Shown one piece after another: positions 55,705 to 64,000 of a DNA stretch of 64,000 nucleotides. The DNA is from Scalesia atractyloides. Taxonomy: Eukaryota > Streptophyta > Magnoliopsida > Asterales > Asteraceae. The notes beneath the pieces were generated by a model. It was given only the letters and a program-made list of their open reading frames with translations, was not told where the DNA came from and did no database searches. Where the stretch lies: contig CAMTDV010000002.1 in assembly GCA_947069175.1 (NCBI GenBank), positions 9,527,054 to 9,591,053 on the forward strand, read 5' to 3'. The position numbers and the translations under genes are program-made. Positions within the stretch are counted from its first letter, which is position 1. The number at the start of each line of letters is the position of its first letter.

Positions 55705-58317
55705 TGTCACACCCCGACCCGCAGCGGAAAAAGGTGATCGGGGCATGATTGGGTTATCATCAAAGCTCATGACATTTATTTTAACGTTTCATATTCATTA
55801 ATACACTTTAATGGAAAATTACAATCAATATTACATCATGTCCTAAATATCAATCTAAGCTTCTTTGTTTTCTTCTAAGGCATTTCCTATGTTTTCCTTG
55901 CTTCATCCTGTTCACCTGTATCATGTGTAAAAGGGTTTTTGGATCAACAAAAAGTTGGCGAGTGAATCCTATGGAAAACATTTGAACAAGTTTATTTAAT
56001 TGATTATGAAATAAAGTGCACAACCACACATGAGTAAAAATAGATGTAAACTTATTCATAAATCAATTTAATACTAAACAATACACACATGAACAATAAT
56101 GGATCGTTTAGAGCCACGCGTTGCTCAACTCGTCTCTCACGAGGAACTGATGAGCCTAATGAATGAATTGCATAAATATGATAATATGAAAGACATAACT
56201 ACAAACAATATAAACTCAATAATACACACATGAACAATAATGGATTTGTTTTGAGGCACGCGTTGCTCAACTCGTCTACCACGAGGAACTGATGGGCTTA
56301 ATGAATGAATTGCGTATAAGTGGACAAAATGAAATACATAATTACAAACATAATAACAATCTAAGTTTAGATCACTCTATGGTATGGCACAAGTTTAAAT
56401 AAACGAGTTAATTATTTTGTGACACATGACACAACCCAAAACGTGTAATTAAAAAGGGGGAGTTGTAAGATTCACTCACAGTGGGTGCGTTCGGTTAATG
56501 ATGTTGAATGCACGCGAAGTGGTTTTAACCACGAGTAAAATTAACCTAGATAATGGCATAATGTTTCGGTAAGTAAACGGATTTTATTAATCCATTTTAG
56601 TAGGATTATTGGGTGTATTTTTGTGAGTTTAAGGCTATTTTCTAACCTTAAAAATGTTATTTTTAAGTATTTTTAATTGATTTTTAATTAAAATAAATAA
56701 ATAAAAATAATAAAAAAAGTTGACTTTTTTTTTGACCGTTGACCGTTGACCTTGACTGTTTGACCGGTTCGTATGCGTGTAAGTGTGCGCTGAGTGAGGC
56801 TCGAACCCGAGACCTCCCGTACGCGTGCACGCAGCTCTACCAACTGAGCTACGTGTCTAACCCGAAATATTTCTGTTTTTAATTATATTTATATATTAAT
56901 TAGACTAATCAGAAAATCCTTTATTTTTTTAAAAACTATTTTAATCCAAGACTCGGTGCGCTCCACAGGTCTCGAACCCGGGACCTGTGGTTTATGCTAA
57001 CACACAGTCCACCGCTGGACTGTGTGTCCAACTTGTTAACTAAACTGATTTTTATTATACTTAAATACAAACTAAGTATTTTCATTTCTGACTTAAATAA
57101 AGAGTTTAATAATTATCCGGGCCGGTGCGGTAGCCCGGACTCGAACTCGTGTCCTGTGATTTAAACATGCACACAGTCCACCGCTGGACTGTGTGTCTAT
57201 CTTGGTTATTATTCCGGTTATTATTATACTTAACATATACAGCGGTGACTCCGGTTCGGTTAACAAAAAAAAACATTTTTATTAAGGCAGCATGCGTGGG
57301 ACAAGATTCGAACTCGAGACGTTTACGTGTTTATTGTGCACACAGTCCACCGCTGGACTGTGTGTCTAACCCGAGTTATAACTTGATTTTAATTATACTT
57401 ATATGTTACATAAACTTCGTCTTCTTCGTCAGTTTTAACCAGAATCGGAAGTCCGACTGGTTCGATGATTAAATCATGTTCGTTAGTGTCTGATGGTTAA
57501 TTACATGTGAGATTAAATAAAAAGAATGAAGGATTAAGCGTAAGGTATACCGACTGGACTCCTCTGTTTCTCCGGCGAAACTCCGGTGACAGCAAACACT
57601 TCCGGCGACGTGTGTCTTGCAGCAGAGAGTCTTCAGAAAGCTTGAAAAGGATGTGTGTGACTTCGGTATAAGCTCAGGGGGTTTAGTAAGGCTTAGAAGT
57701 GAAGGGTTCGGTTTTCCGGCGAGGTACAGAAGTTTTCCGGCGAATGGATTTACGTCGGGTAAAGGTGGGGTTTTGAGCGAAAAAGCTAGCAGAGGTTCGA
57801 GGGGGTATTTATAAGGCAGGTTATCGATGAACTTGGTCCAATTTCCGACTTGATTCAAAGTCATTACGTTTTCCGGCGGTTATAGTTTGTGTCGCGGACT
57901 CAGGCGTCGGTTATAACCGATGTCCTAGTAAATGTTTACGTTAAGACTTGAAGAAACCGTCTAATCTCGCGAGATCGCCGGGATTTCCGACGACTGAAAT
58001 TTGGGCGCCGGTTTTGAATTCGGAAAAACATGTTATGAATTAAATGATTCTAATAATTAACAAGAAGCATGAGTGGCGCAGTGGTTGAGTGTGTGTGCGT
58101 TAAGTCTGACCCGGGTTCGAAACCCGGCAGAGCCATATTATTTTTATTTTCTTATTTTTAACAGTTTTTCAAAAACTAATTATATATTCCCATATAATAA
58201 TTAATTATGTATCGTTTAAAATTAATTTGGGCATTAAATACGCCACGAAATTTTAAACTGATTGTTCGGTTAATAAGCGGAGCGGGTTTGGTAAATCTGT
58301 TTTTGACGGATGTTACA
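55705..58317 (-). repeat. Element D second LTR, 2,613 bp
   Basis: Nearly identical to 48,811-51,436. It serves as 5' LTR for the gag-bearing internal region on its left and as 3' LTR for the partial internal region on its right. Contains TATA at 57,805-57,814, four sense tRNA-like modules (56,781-57,372) and one antisense (58,067-58,134). Confidence 0.93.
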
Positions 58318-59657
58318 GTATCCCCTGCTTTTTAGAAATTTCGTCCCGAAATTTAAATAGTGATATATTTGACTAAAAGAATGATGGTGTTTAGTTTGAC
58401 AGTTACATGCTTAGAAGAAGTAAGGTTTTAAGTTTTTGTTTGAGGCGGTAACGTTCCTTGTAAGGGTTAAGTACCCTATTACAGGAATCGCTTTTTGTTG
58501 CCTACTGTAAAAGTATTGATAAGCAGAATTGATTCGCTAAATATGATATCATGCATAAGAGTTTGGATATGCTTGGAAGGGTATGGTTATATCCTAAGGC
58601 AAAACTTCTAATACTACAACCTACATGGAACTTCTCATAACCATCTAACAATACCTCTGATCCTTTGACAAGAATACTTATATATAGGAAGTACCAGCGG
58701 CGTATCCACCATATTCTTGTCAAATTTTCATTGGTTTTATCAGTAAGTTATGATTGGTTCTATGACTATAGAACATAAATAAACACAACAGCTAATATTT
58801 GAATCCACATTCTGATAGCATATACGTTTGAATGGTGACAGTTCCTCTCTCGTTTGTTATGATGGAGAGGTTAGTTTATGTAGAAATAGAGCACAGTCCA
58901 ATTTCTTTAAATAGCGAGATGATATGAATGTAACACAAATTTCAACCAAGGCAATACAAAATCCTACATGGAACTTCTCATAACCGCCTGATAATGCCTC
59001 TGATCCTTTGGCAAGAATACTTATATATAGGAAGTACCAGCGGCGTATCCACCATATTCTTGCCAAATTTTCATTGGTTTTATCCACAAGTTATGATTAG
59101 TTACCAAGAAACTACTAAATCCTACATAGAACTTCTCATAACCGTCTGACAATGCCTCTGATCCTTTGACAAGAATACTTATATATAGGAAGTACCTGCG
59201 GCGTATCCACCATATTCTCATCAAATTTTCATTGGTTTTATCAGTGAATTATGATTAGTCCTATGTGACTCTACAACCAATACAACAAACTCATAAATAC
59301 TGAAAATGAAAAATGTCTGTGCGATCAAGGCTCAATCAAACGGAGCCGATCGTATTGCATGTACTGAAAATGAAAATGTCTGTGCGATCAAGGCTCAATC
59401 AAGCGGAGCCGATCGTATTCCATGTACTGAAAATAATAAATTTAATCTAAACAACAATCACACAAACAGCCTATACATGGAACCTCTCATAACCGCCTGA
59501 TAATGCCTCTGATCCTTTGACAAGAATACTTATATATAGGAAGTACCAGCGGCGTATCCACCATATTCTTGTCAAATTTTCATCGACTTTATTCACAAGT
59601 TATGATTAGTTCTATGTGACTCTACTACAAACACAACAACCACAAGATACTGATAAT
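58318..59657 (-). repeat. Partial second internal region of element D
   Basis: Nearly identical to 51,437-52,776: polypurine tract, spacer and the first four hairpin repeats, then stops at a junction with the duplicated left flank. No gag, primer site or third LTR follows. Confidence 0.92.
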
Positions 59658-60190
59658 GAAAAGCACCAAACATGGCTTTGTAGTCTTTAACCGCCATCAT
59701 TCTCAAGACAAGCCATCAATCCACCTGACGGGATGTAAAATGAAATCTTAAAATCTAAAAAGAATGTAAGTAATTACTCGAGTGCTTATTTTAGGGTTTT
59801 TACTAGAGTATGTTCTGAAAACTATTAAAGATATGTGCATAAATCATATATTCAAATCAAGATATTTTTTAATACATATTTTTTATAATAAATTAAGATC
59901 GAACATTTTAAGGAAAGAAATTGTTAAAATGTACATGTTTAGGTGTTGTCATATCATTGCAAGAACATCCAAGATTATATTATCGCAACGTCCAAGCACA
60001 TCATGAGCATATTACTCTCCTATTAAAATGCACTACAAAATCTTAATTTCATGGAAAAGCTCCAAACTTGGCTATGCAAAATTTTTCCTCCCCTTTTGTA
60101 TTAACTCTAAAGATGAAAGCAAGAATCTTGAGTATATTGAAGGTAGGATTCTTAAAATTTATGAAGCATCTAAGAATCCGCACGTATGTG
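59658..60190. repeat. Second copy of the D left flank, without insertion
   Basis: Matches 48,285-48,810. At the position where D is inserted in the left copy (AGAATCCACA) it reads AGAATCCGCACGTATGTG uninterrupted, so it shows the pre-insertion target site. Confidence 0.9.
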
Positions 60191-60194
60191 TTAG

Positions 60195-61613
60195 GCTCAT
60201 AGGTATGGTTTAAAGCCGCTAGGGGCTTTATTATGCTAAGTTAGCTCCACCTAGGCACCACCTCATATGAGGGGGCTTTGAAGCCTTTTACTTTAACATT
60301 CTTGCAATGGTTTAAAGCCCTAATAATTATTAATTAATTATTATTTTTATTTAAATTTAAACATTATTTAGTTTTGATATATTAATCTAGATTTAAAATT
60401 GATGAAAAAATACAAACCTAAAAATGCTTAAAAGGTTAAACTAGGTTAAACTAAAAGATACACACCTTCACTCGTTGTCTCCTCCTTGTTCACAATAAAA
60501 CCAGAGGTGCTCGGTTAGATCAACTTGAAGGTTAATGTGTGTGTCCGTGTCACATATTATTGCTGGGATAGCTTCTTTCCGAGCAAAGGTAAGTAGTGGG
60601 TTCATCGGTTGGTTACCTTCGTCATAACGCTCTTCACAAAAGGCTTTGCCCGAGTTATGCGAGATGATGCACGTATATATGACGTTTCTCATTTTACCTT
60701 TTTCAAGTATCCTCGACGGTGATGGTCAGGCAATGAGAGACCATCTTTTTATTCAATACACCGAGAGTCCGCCCGACATCTTTTCTTGCCGACTCATGTT
60801 TTTTCTTACAATACATCCTTTTTTCATCATCTAGACACCAAAAGATTTTTCACCAACCTAGCCAACTCCGGATAAATAGCGCCATAAAAATTATCAAGAC
60901 AATCATGACATTCTGGCCGAGATCCTTAAATATTTGTGCCACGCATCACTTGCTTCGTTGTGTCATACGCAAGTTGCCGGATTGTGGCTGTACACTTTTG
61001 TATTCCAAAGAATCAAAAATTGCGACTAACACTTCCTCTTTGTGTGAAAAATGGATATTGGCCCATAAGATTATTAGAAACTCTTAAAAAAGATGACGAC
61101 TCATACCAAACCGACGCCTAAACTGTGCATCATCGCACAACGGATTTCACAAAAATAATCATGCATTAAACGTTCAAGAGCACCTAATCGATCTCGTTCA
61201 AGAGGGGTTTATCTGGTACGCATTGTAGACGATTCATCTTCTTCTCGCAAATACTGAATCGCCTCCGACATCACTACCATAAGCATATCGTCAATCATTC
61301 TGTCGGAATCAGATGAAGAGCGAGATTACATTTTATTATAAAAATGATTGGAGAGAATGTGTGTGTCTAGTGAGTTAGTTTGCGATTGGTGTGTAAAATA
61401 TGTGTATATATATACTAACAATAATTTAGTCTGTTTTAGTAAATTGGACCGTTGGTAAACGGTCATGTTGACCAACAACATTGAAATGGTGCAAAAATGC
61501 ATGTTATGGGCTTGGTGAAATGAACTTTGGCGCCTTGGAAGTGATTTGGGGCGCTCTGTGGCACCACAGGGTCTGATGCGGCAAGAGGCGGTATAGCACA
61601 CCCCTGTTCCTAT
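60195..61613 (-). mobile_element. PIF/Harbinger element relic
   Basis: The block interrupts the old repeat: its flanks (CACGTATGTG at about 60,181 and CTATAGTTGCTATAA at about 61,613) are adjacent in another copy at about 62,850-62,880. It contains a broken Harbinger transposase. The right end ends GCACACCCCTG. Terminal inverted repeats and a 3-bp TTA-type duplication could not be resolved, so the exact ends are uncertain. Confidence 0.6.
60468..61330 (-). pseudogene. Harbinger-type transposase, middle deleted
   Basis: N-terminal traces are read in three frames: ERDRLGALERLMHDYF, then AQFRRRFGMSRHLF and KCTATIRQLAYDTT, then CHDCLDNFYGAIYPEL. The C-terminal part (HESARKDVGRTLGVLNKK, then MRNVIYTCIISHN and DLTEHLW) follows directly, so the segment with the two catalytic Asp residues is missing. 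HESARKDV includes the expected catalytic Glu. Many stops and frameshifts are present. In active families this nuclease cuts at the element ends together with a Myb-like partner. Confidence 0.8.
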
Positions 61614-63240
61614 AGTTGCTATAATAAAGTTTCACTAACTCTACTTATCACACATGTCATATAACCAATAGCAAATCACATATTTTTATTTGAATTTAAA
61701 ACACATGCATAATCGTGTGGTGATAGTGGTTATCCCACCCATGACCCATATAGTTTGTTATGTACATGATAAATGCTTAAAACTAATTCGGTAAATATGA
61801 CATAGAGATACATGACTATGTACGTAATTTAGAAACTAACGTAAAGAAGTGTAGTTTGAACTATGTATTTTGTTGTCATATTTTTTGCAAGAACATCCAT
61901 GATTATATTTTCACAACGTTAAAGCACATCATGAACATATTACTCTCCTATTAAAATGTATCACCATATCTATGAAGAATCTAAGAAATCGCTTATGTGC
62001 TTCTTAATTTCATGGTTGGTTGTCACTATAGTAAAGTGCCTCAGTCTCCACCTAGCACGTGTTATATTATTTTTAACAAGATACATACTTCTATGTGGGT
62101 TGGAAAAAAAATCATGTGTGGAAGAAGCAGTTACCACAACAATGTGCTCCCTTATATATATGGATGTGTGTTCTAATGAAGTTGTTTTAAAGTGAGATAA
62201 AGGTAGACGACTATGTGATATGAAAAATGTGAATAAGTTTAATGGATTACAATATAGTTACACTCATTTTTCACAAAACTTTAAATGAACTTTTATTAGT
62301 TTTTCTTAAGAACATATATTATTGCACATGTGTTTCTTTCCCAGCGTATAACACATCATGGTTGTTTTTCCTTCTTGTAAATATGATCTTCGATATCTAA
62401 ACAAAAGTGAAAGCCACAAACTTGGCTTAATCTTTACCCGCTTCACTCTAAAGACGAGACGAGATCTAAAATGAAATCTTAAAATCTATAAAGAATCTAA
62501 GTAATCGCTCCAATGTTTTCAAAACTATTAAAGATATGTGATAAATCATATCTTCAAATTAGGACAGTTTATTTATATTACACATTTATATATACATAAG
62601 ATCAAATTTTTTTTGTAAGGGAAAGAAGTTGTTAAACATGTTTAAGTGTTGTCATATTTTTGAAAGAACATATAAGATTCGATTAATGCAACACTAAAGC
62701 ACACATGAGCATATTACTCGCCTATTAAAATGTACCAAAAATCTTAATTATATATCATAGCGCCCCTCTCTTCTCCCTGAGAAGAAAAAAAGAATCTTGA
62801 GTTTGTTTAATGTTGAATTCTTAAGATTTATGAAGCATCAAAGAATTCACACGTATGTGCTATAGCTGTTAGAATCAAGTTTCACTAAGTCTCCCTAGCA
62901 CACATGCCATATAACCGCACAACATCACATATCGCTATGTGATTTTGAAGCACATGCATAATCATATGATGAGAGTGGCTATACCACCCACCCATGTAAT
63001 TCGTATATATGTACGTGGATGAATGCTTCAAACCAAATTCGATGAAATGTGACATAGAGATACACGACTACGAAATGTAAAAAACTAATGTAAACATGTA
63101 TAGTTTGACGCATATGATAAGCACATATGCATAATTTTTTAGTCTTAGCTAACATAATACTAAATGAAAGAGCCAGATGGGTAATTAATAGATAAATAGA
63201 GTGTAAAATAGAGGGGTTAAAATGCAAAATCTCACATGAA
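61614..63240. repeat. Old tandem repeats, about 1.25 kb period
   Basis: A unit starting near 61,613 (GCTATAATAAAGTTTCACTAA) begins again near 62,866 (GCTGTTAGAATCAAGTTTCAC) and continues to about 63,120. Inside the unit, a GTTGTCATAT, GCAAGAACAT and ATTACTC series appears twice (about 61,872 and 62,650). Related blocks are at 47,289-48,810 and 59,658-60,190. No protein domain was recognised. Confidence 0.6.
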
Positions 63241-63245
63241 GGCAC

Positions 63246-63270
63246 CATTATAAATGAAACCCTAATTCTC
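63246..63270 (+). promoter_or_regulatory. TATA and telo-box promoter of right-hand gene copy
   Basis: TTATAAATG followed closely by AAACCCTAA, a telo-box common in plant translation-related and snoRNA genes. It lies about 90 bp upstream of the segment shared with the left edge of the window. Confidence 0.5.
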
Positions 63271-63338
63271 GATTTTAATCAGAGCCGCTTCTGACTGCCA
63301 CTGTCGTTAAACCCTTGTTCACCACTGCCACTTCAGTC

Positions 63339-63990
63339 GCATCTTCTGCCTCCACTTGCCGATCCTAGACAGAAGAATGGTTAGTTATCTTTAATTCTTG
63401 TTTTATAATAATTATACTGACTGACTGATTCCTGATGCTGCAGGGAACTGAAGATTGCGTGTTAATATATCTTGATAGCATGGTGATTGTTCATAGGAAT
63501 GTATCACCATGCCGAAGATGAGATCTGCGAATGTGATGCAGGTAACTAACCTAAAAAATGACATTTCTGATTAACCTTATTTAAATATCTACAGATGCTT
63601 TTGTAATGGAATCCTTTGTTAACTGAGGATTACAATTTTTTGTCAGGTTGATAAGTTCACAATAGCAGCTTTTACTGCTGTGCGTGTAACTATTAATCTC
63701 TGTGAATCTTCTCTGCAGTGTCCTTCAATTACTATGCAAACAGATGTTATTGCGGGAGCTATGTGGAGGAGGTGCTGTTTTTCGGTTGGTTCAAAACACC
63801 TTGAAGCTGCTATAACATGATGATCCAAAACATGCAAGTGTGGTATGCCCAACTATTTCCAGACCATTCATATGAAGATGCACCTTCACAAGGCTTAAGG
63901 TGAAACCGAGGTGTGGCTCGACAGAAATAATAACAATAGTATGCAACTACGGGTGGTTGTGGACCCGACAACGCGGTTTGTTAACGTGGT
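63339..63990 (+). pseudogene. Right copy of the duplicated gene fragment, product unrecognised
   Basis: The partner of 12-480. Exon-like block 63,444-63,541 (98 bp) has CAG before it and a GTAACT donor after it. The ATG near 63,511 opens MPKMRSANVMQ up to the donor. A further acceptor-like CAG ends at 63,718, after which an in-frame continuation of about 33 codons is possible. A conserved block at about 63,950-63,989 matches 442-480. With its own promoter upstream, this copy may be transcribed. The encoded product is unknown and the small-ORF reading is tentative. Confidence 0.45.
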
Positions 63991-64000
63991 TTTAATCCGA

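Larger units (their letters stand above)
48811..58317 (-). mobile_element. Element D: gag-only gypsy retrotransposon
   Basis: LTRs 48,811-51,436 and 55,705-58,317, polypurine tract at 51,437, primer binding site at 55,690-55,701. Internally only gag (54,923-53,538) is present. Where protease and pol would lie there is a six-copy tandem hairpin repeat plus fragments like the C LTR. The two LTRs are almost identical by eye, so insertion is recent. It resembles the described TR-GAG class of plant elements that carry only gag, but with long LTRs. The 5-mer before it is CCACA; the right target site cannot be read because internal sequence follows the second LTR. Confidence 0.9.

Noticed and set aside
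63643..63852. Minus-strand 69-residue protein
   Set aside because: It overlaps the splice-like structure of the plus-strand gene copy and has no recognisable domain; probably a chance frame.

Overview
The window is a plant nuclear intergenic region made almost entirely of transposable elements, most of them LTR retrotransposons. Plant character is shown by Ty1/copia and Ty3/gypsy polyproteins, initiator-Met primer binding sites (TGGTATCAGAGC), a PIF/Harbinger relic, a telo-box promoter and MITEs in (TA)n tracts. The protein flavour (Sirevirus-like copia with a 3' ORF, gypsy gag and pol types) reminds me of Asteraceae. That is from memory, not from a search. I see no complete host protein-coding gene.

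Layout. 1-480: exon-like fragment of an unrecognised gene, with a second copy at 63,339-63,990, so the window lies between two same-strand copies. 1,403-12,224 (-): decayed Sirevirus-like copia element with 5' LTR 11,542-12,224; no 3' LTR seen. 12,700-14,068: two MITEs separated by (TA)n tracts. 14,069-22,649 (+): gypsy element A with a truncated 3' LTR. 23,007-23,657 (+): solo LTR of the same copia family. 25,425-46,165 (-): element B, a non-coding large retrotransposon derivative with 3.7-4.0 kb LTRs and target duplication ATTAT. Gypsy element C (27,512-38,236, -, target duplication CTCGG) is nested in B's 3' LTR; B's other LTR preserves the empty site. 46,826-47,280: hAT-type MITE. 48,811-58,317 (-): element D, a gag-only gypsy derivative whose pol is replaced by tandem repeats, followed by a partial second internal region and a second copy of its left flank. 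60,195-61,613: Harbinger relic. 61,614-63,240: old tandem repeats.

How it fits together. A, C and D are related gypsy families. C and possibly A could once have supplied pol functions to the gag-only D and the coding-free B. Every pol copy seen is broken by frameshifts or stops.

The most unusual signal is in the LTRs of A, C and D. Each has one antisense tRNA-like module near its 5' end, then two (A), three (C) or four (D) tandem sense tRNA-like modules downstream of the LTR TATA box. In C and D these recur every 166-171 bp. Their D-arm-like hairpins are extended to about 10 bp and differ between modules in ways that mostly keep pairing. A second structured signal is a six-copy hairpin repeat in D with a compensatory stem change. 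I worked by eye; no identity values, folding energies or database searches were computed.
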